This document shows, in pieces, positions 18,173 through 29,400 of a DNA stretch of 64,000 nt. This DNA comes from Antrihabitans auranticaus (lineage in GTDB: Bacteria > Actinomycetota > Actinomycetes > Mycobacteriales > Mycobacteriaceae): NCBI RefSeq assembly GCF_016481275.1, contig NZ_JAEMNW010000001.1, forward strand, positions 248,001-312,000. Reading direction: 5' to 3'. Each line of letters starts with the position of its first letter. Position 1 is the stretch's first letter. The position numbers and the translations under genes are program-made. Below the pieces are notes generated by a model. The model was not told the DNA's origin. It did no database searches and saw only the letters and a program-made list of their open reading frames with translations.

Positions 18173-19767
18173 CGGGACCGCAGCACGAACCGCTGGACCT
18201 TTCCACTAGGCGTCTTCGGCAAGCCGTCGACGAAGTGCACGGTCCGCGGGTAGGCGTGGGCCGCGAACTTCTTCTTGACGAGGGTCTGGAGTTCGGTTTC
18301 GAGTGCCGGCGTCCCCGCGTAACCGTCGCGAAGGACCACGAACGCTTCGAGCACCTCGCCGCGCAGCTCGTCGGGCATGCCGACCACTGCGGCCTCCGCT
18401 ACCGAATCATGCAGTACCAGAACGCTTTCTACGTCGAACGGCCCGATGCGGTAGCCGGCCATGATGATCACGTCGTCGTCGCGCGCGGAAAAGAAGTAGA
18501 ACCCTTCGTCGTTCACCATGCCGGCGTCGCCGGTGATGTACCAGCGCCCGTCCGCCGTGTAGCGCGACGCCGTCTTTTCGGGCGCGTCCAGGTAGCCGGA
18601 AAACCACAGCAGCGGACTGTTCGCACAGTCGATCGCGACCCGGCCCATCTTTCCGACCGGCGCGACGTCGTCGGAGCCGTCTTCGAGCACGCCCGTCGTC
18701 CAACCGGGCAGCGGTCGGCCCATCGATCCGGCCGGGACGTCGCGACCGACCTCGTCGTGCCAGCCGTTGGCGATGAACATGCCGTGCTCGGTCTGCCCGT
18801 AGTGGTCGCGGACCGCAACACCCAGCGTGTGCGCCGACCACGACACGACGTCGGGTGTGAGCGGCTCCCCCGCCGACGACGCGCGGCGCAGCGACACCGC
18901 CGGACTACCGCCCGCCGCGCGCAGGCTCCGATAGACGGTCGGGGCGGCCGCGAAGTTGGTGACGCCGAACCGCTCGATCACTTTCCAGGTGAGGTCGGCC
19001 GAGAAGCCGGCGTGCAGCAGGATGCTCCGCACGCCCGCGGCCAGCGGCGCGATGAGCGCGTAGTAGAGGCCGTATGCCCAGCCGGGGTCGGCGGCGTTCC
19101 AGAACACGTCGTCCTTGCGGACGTCCAACCCGAACTCCTGATACGCGTGGAACGACGCCAGCGCGCGGACCGGTACGGGCACGCCCTTCGGCGTTCCAGT
19201 GGTGCCGCTCGTGAAGATTTGCACCAATCGCGCGTCGGCTCCCATCGCCGCTGCCTCGAATTCCGGTGAACCGGCGGCGAGCAGGTCTGCGAATCGCAGC
19301 TCAGCGCCTGTCCCGGCACCCGCGGCGATAACCCGCCACGGCGCATCTGCGGGCATGTCCTCGCCCGGTTCGAGCTTGGGCAGCTGATCCGTGTCCGCGA
19401 CGACGACCTTCGCGGCGCTGCTCTCGAGGCGGAACGCGATCGCCGGGGGCGCAAACGCGGTGAACAGCGGCACGTGGACCGCACCGAGACGCCAGATTCC
19501 GACCAGGGCGACGACCAACTCGGCCGACTTGCCCATCAGCGTCGCCACGTGGTCGCCGGGCTCGACGCCGAGGTCTGCCAGCGCGGAGGCGAAGCGAGTC
19601 GACTGCTCTTGCAGCTGACCGAACGTCAGGTCGGTCGAGGTCAGGTCGCTTTCGACGACCGTGAATGCGACGTCGGCGCTCGGGTGGCGGTCGCACAGCA
19701 GGTACGCCGCACAGGCGTCGGGGGTGTCGTACTGGGCAAGCAATTCACGCACACGTGCAGCCGTCAT
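18169..19767 (-). CDS. AMP-forming acyl-CoA synthetase (ANL family)
   Basis: 532 residues. The P-loop-like motif IFTSGTTGTPKG is near residue 190, the central WNAADPGWAYGLYYALIAPL resembles acetyl/propionyl and medium-chain acyl-CoA synthetases, and DHYGQTEHG and the hinge ITGDAG follow. The C-terminal Lys for adenylation is in PKTPSGKVQR. It activates a carboxylic acid as acyl-AMP, then acyl-CoA; the chain length or aryl substrate cannot be read. AAGGAG precedes the ATG at 19767. It diverges from a LuxR-type regulator, with a direct-repeat site between them, so local regulation is likely. It could supply the acyl group to the nearby NRPS, but that is speculation. Confidence 0.85.
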   Translation of the reverse strand: MTAARVRELLAQYDTPDACAAYLLCDRHPSADVAFTVVESDLTSTDLTFGQLQEQSTRFASALADLGVEPGDHVATLMGKSAELVVALVGIWRLGAVHVPLFTAFAPPAIAFRLESSAAKVVVADTDQLPKLEPGEDMPADAPWRVIAAGAGTGAELRFADLLAAGSPEFEAAAMGADARLVQIFTSGTTGTPKGVPVPVRALASFHAYQEFGLDVRKDDVFWNAADPGWAYGLYYALIAPLAAGVRSILLHAGFSADLTWKVIERFGVTNFAAAPTVYRSLRAAGGSPAVSLRRASSAGEPLTPDVVSWSAHTLGVAVRDHYGQTEHGMFIANGWHDEVGRDVPAGSMGRPLPGWTTGVLEDGSDDVAPVGKMGRVAIDCANSPLLWFSGYLDAPEKTASRYTADGRWYITGDAGMVNDEGFYFFSARDDDVIIMAGYRIGPFDVESVLVLHDSVAEAAVVGMPDELRGEVLEAFVVLRDGYAGTPALETELQTLVKKKFAAHAYPRTVHFVDGLPKTPSGKVQRFVLRSR

Positions 19768-19806
19768 GTCGTCTCTCCTTCGATCGCCACGGGGTGTGGC
19801 TCGGGC

Positions 19807-19838
19807 TTCAAATGGGAAGCTCGCACTTTCAAATAGGA
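19807..19838. promoter_or_regulatory. 21-base-spaced direct repeat, candidate LuxR-type operator
   Basis: TTCAAATGGGA at 19807-19817 and TTCAAATAGGA at 19828-19838 match at 10 of 11 positions, 21 bases apart start to start (two helical turns), in the divergent region between the acyl-CoA synthetase and its neighbouring regulator. The second copy overlaps TAGGAT, a possible -10 for the regulator gene. Confidence 0.5.
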
Positions 19839-19954
19839 TGTAGGTCACACCGGCCTGCCCACCACCCCCGGAAAGGGGTATCCCCTCGCCCACCCGACCG
19901 ACCGCCCTGCTGCGACCACGAGACGGCGACGCGCTGCGCGCCGAGCTCCGGCTG

Positions 19955-20746
19955 ATGGCTGCCCAGATCGATACCCCCGTCCTGTTCGGTGGCGAGGTAC
20001 AGAACGGTCACCTCCAGCTGACTGAATTCGTGGGTACCTGGACGAGTGGCTTGAACGGTTTGGTCATCCCCCCACGCTCGGGTCTCGGCGGACGTGTGAT
20101 GGACCAGTTGCGCGCGGCATCGGTTGCCGACTACGCCAACTCGTCGTCGATCACCCATCACTACGACGGCCCTGTTCTCGGCGAACGCATCCGTTCGGTG
20201 CTGGCCGTTCCGGTTGTCGTCGACGGCAAAGCCCGCGCGGTTCTCTACACGGCCGATCGCGGGACCACGCCCATCGGCGACCGTACGGCGGACCACGTGA
20301 TCGGCGCGTGCCGTCGGCTGGCCACCGAGATCGCGATTCGCGACGAGGTCGACCGCCGGCTCCGCATGGTCGACGCGGCGGCGACGGAGCGAGCGGTCGA
20401 CGGCGTACAGACCGAAGAACTCCGCGGGATTCATGCGGAGTTGCGCGGCATCGCGCAGGGCGTCGACGACGCCGGCCTGCAGCGGCGCCTGCGCGCAGTC
20501 AGCGAAAGGCTCGCGCGCTCGATCGCGGGTGATGTAGCTCCCGGGGGTGCTGTTGCGCTGTCGCCCCGCGAGCTGGACGTCCTTTCTCAGGTCGCACTTG
20601 GCTGTACCAATCAGCAAGCAGCGCAACGACTGTCGGTCGGACCGGAGACGGTGAAGAGTTATCTGCGCAGTGCGATGGCAAAGCTCGACGTGCGGTCGCG
20701 CAACGAGGCCGTCGTTGTTGCGCGGCGACTGGGACTACTGCCCTAG
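19955..20746 (+). CDS. GAF-like sensor with LuxR/NarL-type DNA-binding domain
   Basis: 263 residues from the first ATG. An N-terminal GAF-like sensory domain (about 10-130, LFGGEV ... SGLGGRVMDQLRAASVADYAN ... IRSVLAVPVVVDGKARAVLYT) precedes a helical linker and a C-terminal LuxR-type helix-turn-helix (about 195-260: LSPRELDVLSQVALGCTNQQ ... ETVKSYLRSAMAKLDVRSR). There is no phosphoacceptor receiver domain, so a small ligand is the likely signal. The coding look extends about 15-20 codons upstream (ALLRPRDGDALRAELRL) without an ATG, GTG or TTG. The true start may be a CTG at 19907 or 19910. It probably controls the divergent acyl-CoA synthetase. Its stop overlaps that of the convergent exporter permease. 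Confidence 0.8.
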   Translation: MAAQIDTPVLFGGEVQNGHLQLTEFVGTWTSGLNGLVIPPRSGLGGRVMDQLRAASVADYANSSSITHHYDGPVLGERIRSVLAVPVVVDGKARAVLYTADRGTTPIGDRTADHVIGACRRLATEIAIRDEVDRRLRMVDAAATERAVDGVQTEELRGIHAELRGIAQGVDDAGLQRRLRAVSERLARSIAGDVAPGGAVALSPRELDVLSQVALGCTNQQAAQRLSVGPETVKSYLRSAMAKLDVRSRNEAVVVARRLGLLP

Positions 20747-21606
20747 CGCCGACTTGCGCGGAAGTATCCGAGCAACGCCGGAGCACCGAAGACGGCGATC
20801 AAGCCCGCCGACCACAGCAGGGACCCGATGAGCGGACCCTGGACGGGTCCGCCGAGCGACAGGCCCTTCATCGCCTCGATCGTCAGCGACATGGGCTGAT
20901 ACTCCACGACCGGCTTGATCCACAGCGGGAACGCGAAGACCGGGACGAAGCCCGTGCTGAAGAACATCATCAGCGAGCTCAGCAGCGAAATCGCTTCGAC
21001 GAGTGTTGCTTTCGCCGTGAAGACTGCCGCGGCGGTCACGAGAACCGAGAACGCGATGCCGAACATCAGCGGCACCAGGATGAACGCGACGGCAGGCAGA
21101 AAGCCCTGATCGAACCGGAAGCCGAGGGCGATGCCGGCGATGAGGAGCACGATCGTCGTCAACAGAATCCGCACACCCTCCGCGACGATTCGGGCCAGCA
21201 GCCCGGACGCGCGATGGACGGGCAGTACCCAGAAGCGAGCGAGCAGACCCGAATCCCGTTCGCGGCCGAGCGCGACCGCACCGGCCATGGAACCGGACAT
21301 GACGCCGACGAGGGTCGTCATCGGCACAGTGCCGTAGAGGGCGTTGTAATCGGCGTACTTCGTGATCTGGTTGCCCAGCACGGTGTTCAGCATGATCAGC
21401 AGAAACGCTGGGAAGACCAGGGCCTGCAGGACGGTCAGCGGATCACGCGACCAGCGCAACAACAATCGCTGGGTCTGCACGAACGTGTGCGGGATGAGCA
21501 CACCCAGCGCGTTCTCGCGATTTCTACGATGACGCGAGTGTGGCTTGTCGGGCACCGACTGCGTCTCGAGCGTGTGTTTGGCGACTCCGGGCTGCGCGGT
21601 CATCAT
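20743..21606 (-). CDS. ABC-2 type export permease (second permease, DrrC-like)
   Basis: About 287 residues. A basic N-terminal cytoplasmic tail of about 45 residues is followed by six hydrophobic segments, with the ABC-2 signature region FPAFLLIMLNTVLGNQI at the first helix and MMFFSTGFVPVFAFPLWIKPVVEYQPM before the last. It pairs with the neighbouring permease and the ATPase to form an exporter, most like daunorubicin DrrAB(C) or the mycobacterial DIM exporter. GAGGAGG ends two bases before the ATG at 21606; a second ATG at 21603 has more usual spacing. Start and upstream stop overlap (ATGATGA). It is last in the NRPS operon. Confidence 0.88.
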   Translation of the reverse strand: MMTAQPGVAKHTLETQSVPDKPHSRHRRNRENALGVLIPHTFVQTQRLLLRWSRDPLTVLQALVFPAFLLIMLNTVLGNQITKYADYNALYGTVPMTTLVGVMSGSMAGAVALGRERDSGLLARFWVLPVHRASGLLARIVAEGVRILLTTIVLLIAGIALGFRFDQGFLPAVAFILVPLMFGIAFSVLVTAAAVFTAKATLVEAISLLSSLMMFFSTGFVPVFAFPLWIKPVVEYQPMSLTIEAMKGLSLGGPVQGPLIGSLLWSAGLIAVFGAPALLGYFRASRR

Positions 21607-22421
21607 GGCCTCCTCGATGTCACGTAAACCGCGAACGGCGCGAACACGACGACAAGCCCGATGACCCACGCGAGCGGTGGGCCCATTGTCGGCCAGTCGA
21701 CGACTCCGGCGCCGTCCGTGGTGTCCCCGGCCAGCGCACGCATGCCGTACGCGAACTGTGAGACGGGCTGGTTTCGCACGAATCCTTCGATCCAGTCCGG
21801 GAATTGGCTGGCGGGCAGGAAGCCGGCGGACAACATGCCCAGGATCAACTGGGGCAACGTCAGCGACTGGGTGGTCGCTTCGGGGCTCTTCGACAGCGAA
21901 CCGATGACGTCTGCGCCGAGCGAGAGCGCCGCGCCGACCGCGAGCGCGAACAAGAGGAAGCCGGCCGTATAGAGCGGGCCGTTCTCGAACCTGAACCCGA
22001 TCACGTACCCGCAGACGATGGCCGCCGCGATCGAGATCACGCAGCGGTACATGTTCGCCGACATGCGCGCCGCGAGTGGTACGCCGGTACCGATCGGCAT
22101 CGAGCCGAAACGCTTGTTGATGCCGTCGACCGTGTCCGTCGCCGCCCGGAAGGCCGCCGAGATCGCGCTGAATGCGAGTGCCTGCAGCACGATCATCGGC
22201 ATCAGGAACTGCGCGAAGCTGCTCATGTGATGCGGCGGGTTGTCCTTGGGGAACGACATCACGAGGTTCAGCGGAATGTAGAAACCCACGGTGAAGACAA
22301 CTGGGGTGAGAATCGCGGTGAACACCTCGCCGTTGCGCAACGTCGGCGTGATCAGTCGAACGGTCAGCACCCACCATTGGCGGAAAACCGAAGGATTCCG
22401 GTCGATCGTCATTGCCGTCAC
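21603..22421 (-). CDS. ABC-2 type export permease (first permease, DrrB-like)
   Basis: About 272 residues with six hydrophobic segments. FRQWWVLTVRLITPTLRNGE precedes the first helix, and AGFLPASQFPDWIEGFVRNQ before the last helix is the family's conserved loop. It should form a heterodimer with the following permease. The GTG at 22421 overlaps the ATPase stop (GTGA) and lies 10 bases after GGAGGAGG; an in-frame ATG at 22412 is an alternative. The open frame extends upstream to 22700, but that part lies inside the ATPase gene. Confidence 0.88.
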   Translation of the reverse strand: MTAMTIDRNPSVFRQWWVLTVRLITPTLRNGEVFTAILTPVVFTVGFYIPLNLVMSFPKDNPPHHMSSFAQFLMPMIVLQALAFSAISAAFRAATDTVDGINKRFGSMPIGTGVPLAARMSANMYRCVISIAAAIVCGYVIGFRFENGPLYTAGFLLFALAVGAALSLGADVIGSLSKSPEATTQSLTLPQLILGMLSAGFLPASQFPDWIEGFVRNQPVSQFAYGMRALAGDTTDGAGVVDWPTMGPPLAWVIGLVVVFAPFAVYVTSRRP

Positions 22422-23398
22422 GATGCGTTCACCTCCTCCGGAACCTCGGCCGCATGCCCGGTCAGGCTGAGGAACACGTCGTCGAGCGATGGCCGCCGCA
22501 GCGCGATGTCGACGAGTTCGATCTGTTCCTGATCGAGGCGGCGCAGCGCCTCGGCCAGCGTCTTGGCGCCGTCCGGCGCGGGTACGGCGATCCGGTCGGA
22601 GCTGTCGGTGAGCGCCGCACGGTATTCGTCGGGCAGCAGCGAACCGAGCGCCGCGACGATCTGCGGAATGTCCTTGAGCCGTTGCGGCACGATCTCGCAA
22701 TAGCTACCGCCGGTGCGCGCCTTCAGCTCGTCTGCCGTGCCTTCGGCGATGACGGTTCCGTGATCGATGACGATGATCCGGTCGCTCAACGCGTCGGCCT
22801 CCTCCAGATACTGGGTCGTCAGCAGTGTGGTGATGCCCAGGTTCTTGAAATTGGTGACGAGGTCCCACACCGCTTGGCGGCTGCGCGGATCGAGGCCGGT
22901 CGTCGGCTCGTCGAGGAAGACGACCTCGGGCCGGACGACCAGACCGCACGCGATGTCGATGCGCCGGCGCATACCGCCCGAGTAGGTCCCGACTCGACGG
23001 TCCGCAGCGCCGACGAGGTCGAATTCCTCCAGCAGCTCCTTGGCACGAGTCCGCGCGACGGATTTCCGCATACCGAGGAGGCGACCGAACATGAGGAGGT
23101 TCTCGTAGCCCGTGAGCAGGTCGTCGAGCGAGGCGTGCTGGCCGGTCAGCATGATCGACCGGCGCACGCCGGCGGGGTCGCTGACCACATCGTGACCGGC
23201 GACGATCGCCCTACCGCTGTCCGGACGCACCAGAGTCGACAAGATGCTGACCGTGGTCGTCTTGCCCGCACCGTTGGGTCCGAGCACGCCGAGGACCTCG
23301 CCCTTGGCGACCTGGAAGCTGATCCCGCGCAACGCATGGACCTCGCCGAACGACTTCTTGATCTCGTCGACTACGACGGACGGTTCTGATTCCCGCAT
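22418..23398 (-). CDS. ABC exporter ATPase (DrrA-like)
   Basis: 326 residues. Walker A GPNGAGKT is near residue 40, followed by a Q-loop region (MLTGQHASLDDLLTGYENL), the signature YSGGMRRRIDIA, Walker B VVFLDEPTTGLDPRSR and the switch His region in TTLLTTQYLEEAD. The roughly 90-residue C-terminal extension with LRRPSLDDVFLSLTG is the DrrA-type tail that contacts the permease. It powers export of the product of the preceding peptide synthetase, an inference from its position 33 bases after the NRPS stop. GGAGA lies nine bases before the ATG. Confidence 0.92.
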   Translation of the reverse strand: MRESEPSVVVDEIKKSFGEVHALRGISFQVAKGEVLGVLGPNGAGKTTTVSILSTLVRPDSGRAIVAGHDVVSDPAGVRRSIMLTGQHASLDDLLTGYENLLMFGRLLGMRKSVARTRAKELLEEFDLVGAADRRVGTYSGGMRRRIDIACGLVVRPEVVFLDEPTTGLDPRSRQAVWDLVTNFKNLGITTLLTTQYLEEADALSDRIIVIDHGTVIAEGTADELKARTGGSYCEIVPQRLKDIPQIVAALGSLLPDEYRAALTDSSDRIAVPAPDGAKTLAEALRRLDQEQIELVDIALRRPSLDDVFLSLTGHAAEVPEEVNAS

Positions 23399-23431
23399 GT
23401 GATTTTCTCCAACAGGTTCGGTGGTCGGGGG

Positions 23432-26400
23432 TCAGGACGCTTCGCGGACGGCCGAATCGGCGCGCAAGCGCCGATCCAGAACCGCTGCGATGTCCGCAAG
23501 GGCACTCGGTGTCGTCATGTCGTCGTGGCCGGCGTCGACATCGTGATTTTCGCGTTCGCCGGTGACGTAGGGCTGCCAGCTGTCGACAGCCGTACCTGAC
23601 GCGTCGGGTTCGGCTGCCGCAGTGAAGAAGAGCAGGTCACCGTCGAATACCTCCGGATCATGTCGAGCGAGCATATGCGCGGATTGGTTGTAGGCAGCGG
23701 TCATTCGCACCAAATGTCCGGAGTCGACGAACCCCGCGCCGCCGATGCTGCTGCGCACGATCTCCGCAGCTTCCTCGGCGGTCAAGTTGGGCGGGATGTC
23801 GTCGAAGCCGAACACCTTGCCGAACTCTGCGAAGAACCCACCCACGTCCAGCGGTTCGGGCGCGGGCAGATCCCGTACGCCGAGATCGGCATCGAGCAGA
23901 GCCAGCAACGACACCGTCTCGCCGAGGCTCTGCAGCCGAGTCGCGACGGCCTGCGCGATGAAGCCACCGAGCGACCAGCCCAGGATGTTGTACGGACCGT
24001 GCGGCGCAACGGTTCGAATCGCGAGCACATAACGGTCGGCGAATGCCGCGATCGTTTCCGGACGTTCCTCGACGCCTTCTAGTTCCGGGCTCTGCAATCC
24101 GTAGATCGGGACATCCGGGTCGATCAACGCCGCGAGACCGGCGTAACTCCACGCCAGACCCGATGCGGGGTGGATGCAGAACAAGGGTGCGGCCGAGCCC
24201 GAGGTGCGGATCGGCAACAGCACCGCCAACGGCGAGGCTGCCGGTTCGGCCGCACCGTCGGAATGCCGGGCAATCCGGCGCGCGAGGGCTTCCACCGTCG
24301 GATCGTTGAAGATCCACATCACCGGAACATCCAATCCGACAGCAGATCCCACGACATCGACGAGCTTCGTCGCAATCAGGGACGTGCCGCCGAGATCGAA
24401 GAACGATTCGTCGATACCGACGGCGTCGAGTCCGAGCACCGCGGCGAACGCTGCCGCCACCGCTTCCTCGAGCGGCGTCCGTGGCGCGCGGACCGTCCGT
24501 GAGCGTGCGGAGAAGTCCGGCGCCGGAAGCGCTTTCGTGTCCAGTTTGCCGACCGGTGTGAGCGGAATCGACTCGAGGACGACGATCGCCGACGGCACCA
24601 TGTAACCGGCGAGCGATTCCGCGATCTGGTCGCGGACCCGATCGACGTCGATTTCGACACCCGGTGCAGGCAAGATGTACGACACGAGAACGGTGGCACC
24701 GGTCGGTCCGGGCACGCCCATGGTCGTCGCGAACTCGACGTCCTCGACGGCCGTCAACGCGGCATCGATCTCGCCCAGTTCGATGCGGAAACCACGGATC
24801 TTGACCTGGAAGTCGTCGCGACCGATGTATTCCAGTTCACCATCGCCGTTCCAGCGGACCAGGTCACCCGTCCGGTACATCCGTTCGCCGCCGGAACCGA
24901 AGGGATTCGCGACGAACCTCCCGAACGTCAGGTCGGGCCTGTTGCGGTAACCCCGCGCCAGCGCCTCGCCCGCGAGGTACAACTCGCCGACCACGCCGAC
25001 CGGCACCGGCCGCAACCAGGCATCCAGGACGAGCAGCGACGCCCCACGAATCGCCGTACCGATGGTGACCGGTGCGCCCGGCGCCATCGCACCGGTGCCG
25101 GTCGCCCAGATCGTGAATTCCGTCGGGCCGTACAGGTTGGCCATCGTCCGGTCGGATGCCCACCGAGCAACCAAGTCCTGCCCGACCGCCTCACCGGCCA
25201 CGGTGAGCACGCGCAGGCACTCCAACCCAGCGGGTTCCATCGTCGACAGCGCTGCGGGGGTGATCACCATGTGCGAGACCTGCTCGGCGGCGATCAGGTT
25301 CGCCAGTTCGCGTCCGCCGAGTATCGACGGCGAGACCGCGACCAGTCGCGCACCCGACCCGTAGGCCATCAGCGCCTCGAAGGCAGACGCGTCGAAACTC
25401 GGCGACGCGAAGTGCAAGACCGCCGCGTCCGCGGTGATACCGAGCGAATCCCGCTGCGCGCGGACAAGATTTGCCAGCCCACGATGGGTGACGGCGACGC
25501 CCTTGGGCACACCGGTGGAGCCGGACGTGTAGATCAGCCACGCCGGCTGGTCGAAGAGCATGGGAGTTATTCGGTCCGAGTCGGTGATCGGATCGGATGA
25601 TTCAGCCCACACTGCGGCGACGACCGCCGGATCGTCGAGCACCAGCCACTCGGTCGTGTCGGGCATCGGCTCTCGATGAGCCTCGACGGTGACCCCGACG
25701 ACGGCGCGCGAGTCGTTCAGCATGTGCGCGATCCGGTCGGCCGGGTGCTTCGGGTCGACGGGCACGAATGCCGCGCCGGTCTTCGCAACCGCCCACATGG
25801 CGACAATCGATTCGACCGACCGCGTCAACGCCAGCGCGATGACCTTCTCAGGTCCGGCTCCCGCGGCGATGAGCAACCGGGCGAGCCGGTTGGACCGCTC
25901 GTCGAGTTCGGCATACGACACGTGCACGCCGTCCGCAGTCAGGGCGATTCCGGTCGGGTTTGCCGCCGCGGCTGCGGTGAACACCTCCGCGAGGGTGACG
26001 GGTTCGAGCGGCGCGTCCGTCGTCGGCGCGGTCAGCTGTGCCCGTTCTTCCGGCGAGAGTAGTTGCAGCGCGGCGGTGTTGACGTCGGGTCGGGTGGCGA
26101 ACGCATCCAGAATCCGCGCCAGGCGATCTGCAAGTACCGCCACCGCGGCCCGGTCGAACACCGCGGCAAGCGATTTCAGCTCCAGCTTCAACTGCTCACC
26201 CGGCATCGTCAGCAGTGTGAGCGGATAGTGCGTGTCATCGAATGCCGCAACGTCACCGACCCGCATGCCGGCGATGTCCATCGTCTGCAGCAGTTCGTCC
26301 TGGTCTATCGGGTAGGACTCGAAGACCGTCACCGTGTCGAACAACGCGCCGACGCCCACCGCATGCTGAATCTCCGCGAGACCGACGTACTGGTGATCGA

Positions 26401-29400
26401 GCAATGCGGTCTGCTGACCTTGAATCCGATCCAGCAGGGCAGCAATCGATTCCGCCGGGTTCAACTTCACGCGCATCGGCAACGTGTTGATGAACAGCCC
26501 GAGCATCGATTCGACGCCCGCGATCTGCGCAGGCCTGCCGGAAACGGTAGTACCGAAGATCACGTCGTCCCGACCGGTCATGCCGGCGAGCAACACGCCC
26601 CACGCGGTCGACACGATCGTGCTGAGCGTGACGCCCTGCTCCCGCGAAAGCTCTGTCAGGGCCGTCGTTTCCGCGACAGGTAGTTCGATCGTCACGGCCA
26701 CCGTTTCGGGCGTGTGCGCCTCGTTCGGATCGAGCGCAGGCGCAACCAGGGTCGGCTCGTCCACTCCCGCAAGCGCATTCGCCCATGCCGCATGAGAAGC
26801 GGGCCTGTCCTGCCTGCCGAGCCATGCGAGGAAGTCCCGGTACGACCGCACCGGCGGCAGCACCGACGCATCGGCATTCGCGGCATACAGCACGAACAGA
26901 TCCTGGATCAGCAGCGGCATGGACCAGCCGTCGACGAGGATGTGGTGGCACGAGATCACCAGGCGGTAGGACTCCGCAGCTGTTCTGACGAGCCGCAACC
27001 GCAGAAGCGGCGGCTTCGACATATCGAACCGTTCTGCCCGGTCGAGTCCGAGCACGCGGTCGATCTCCGCAGGTTCCGCAGCGGTGCAGTCGTTGTGCCG
27101 CACGACGAGCCGAGCGTGCGGTAGCACCACCTGGACCGGGTCACCACCCCGGTCGAGGAAGGCGGTCCGCAGGTTCGGGTGCCGATCGATCAGTGCCTGC
27201 CCGGCGCGCTGCAGCCGGTCGGCGTCCACAGGACCCTCGAGATCGAGCACCATCGACACGGTGTACGGGTCCACGCTCTCACCTGCGAGGAGTGCATAGA
27301 ACAGCAACCCGGCTTGCAGCGGCGCCAGCGACCACACATCCTCGAAGCCCGGGAATTGCTGCTCCCAGCCTTCGATTTCGGTCTGCGTCGTCGAAACGAG
27401 AGCAAGATCCGACGGCGTGAACCCACCGGCGTCCTCGGATGCGCTGTGTTCGGCCAGCGCCGCCAGCGCGTCTTCCCACAGTTGCGTCAGGGTTGCCACC
27501 TGCTCGGCGTCGAGCAGGCCCGCCGGGTAGCGGAAGGTTGCGGTCAGTTGCGGACCGTCGGCACCCTCCTCGGTGACCGCATCGATGGCGATGACGGCAG
27601 TAGCGGGCATCTCGTCGTCGTGCGTGCCGTCGAACGCCTCGCGACCGGTGACCGGCAGGAACGGTCCCTCGGGCAGGGCGCCACCGGTACGGCCGAGGTA
27701 GTTGAAGCTGATCTGGGGGGCACTCAGTTCGCGCAGGAGTGCACTCGTCGACCTGTTGACGTAGCGCAGCAGACCGAACCCGATGCCCTGATCGGGCACC
27801 GCGAGCAGCTGCTCCTTCACTCGCTTCACTGCGGCCCCAGCCGCCTGGCCGCCCGCGAAGGCCTCGTCGAGGTCGATGTCCGCGACGTCGAATCGGACAG
27901 GGAACACCGAGGTGAACCAGCCTGCCGTCCGCGAAAGATCGGCTCCGACAACCTCTTCCTGCCGGCCGTGCCCCTCGAGGCTGAGCAGCACCGAACCCGC
28001 AGCCGCCTCACCCCGCCAGCGCTCCACTGCCAGGGCGAGTGCCGCGAGCAACCCATCGTTGACGCCGCCGCGGAATTTCTCCGGCAGCGTCGTGAGGAGC
28101 CGATCCGTGACGTCGACAGGAATCCGGACTCGAATCTGCTCGACGGTCGACGCCGTGTCCAGTGCTGGATCGAGGCCGCGACTGCCGATCGTGGGATCGG
28201 GGCCGCCGAGAATGTGGTGCCACATGTCCAGTTCGGCAATCCGGGCATCGGAGTTGGCAACGTCGACGAGTCCGTGCGCCCACCGGCGCAGCGAGGTGCC
28301 GACCGGCGGCAGCACCGGTTGCTTGCCATCGACGACCTGCGCCCATGCCGAAACGAGGTCCGGTATCAGGGTGCGCCAGGTGACTCCGTCGACCGCGAGG
28401 TGGTGGATCACGAGCCACAGGCGCGGCTCGCCCTCGTAGCTGTCGGTCGGGTCGAACCAGACCGCCTGCACCATCCGGCCCTCGTCGGGCTCCAACTGAT
28501 CGGCGGCAATCGAAAGTTCGCGCGCCGCAACGGTGTCGAAGTCGGTCTTACCGCTGACCCGAACACGGTGGATGATGCCGTCGGCGGCGACAGACCCCAC
28601 CGGCAGCACCTCGAACGACCATTCGCCGTACTCGCGAACGAGCTTGGCGCGCAACGCGTCGTGATGATCGAGGACAGCCTGCAGTGTGGCCGCGATCGTC
28701 GCCCGCTTGATCCCGGTCGGCAGCGACAGCATGACGGCCTGGCTGAATCGATCGAAGCTCGCTTTCGAGTCGACGAGCCACGACACGATCGGCGTCAGCG
28801 GAACGGCGCCGACGCCACCACCCGGAAGTTCGTCGACGACGTCGATGCGGTGATCGGCATCGCCTCTGGCACCGGCGATCTCCGCGAGGCCGGCAACGGT
28901 CTTGCGTTCGAACACGTCACGGGGAGTGAAGTGGACACCCGCCGCCTTCGCCCGCGAGACCAGCTGAATCGACATGATGCTGTCCCCGCCGAGCGCGAAG
29001 AACGAATCGTTGACACCGACCTCGTCCATACCGAGGGTCTGGGCGAACAGCGCGCAGAGTTGCACCTCCATCTCGTTGGCCGGAGGGCGCGAGGCCGCAC
29101 CGACCTTGACGAACGTCGGACGCGGCAACGCCTTTCGATCGAGCTTGCCGACCGGAGTCAACGGGATGAAGTCGAGAAACTCGATCGCCGTCGGCACCAT
29201 GTAGGACGGCAACGACTTCCCCACCAGGTCGCGCAGCTCCTCGCCGTCGACCTCGGAATCCTTCGCCGCGAGCACGTAGGCAACGAGAACCGTAGCGCCG
29301 GTGGGACCTTCGACGCCGATCGTGGTCGCGAACTCGATACGCGGGTCGGCGGTCAGCGTCGCGTCGATCTCGCCGAGCTCGATCCGGAAACCGCGGACCT

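Noticed and set aside
20743-22377. 544-residue minus-strand frame spanning both exporter permeases
   Set aside because: Only its second half is coding. The first half is an out-of-frame reading of the other permease, so this is not a fused permease.
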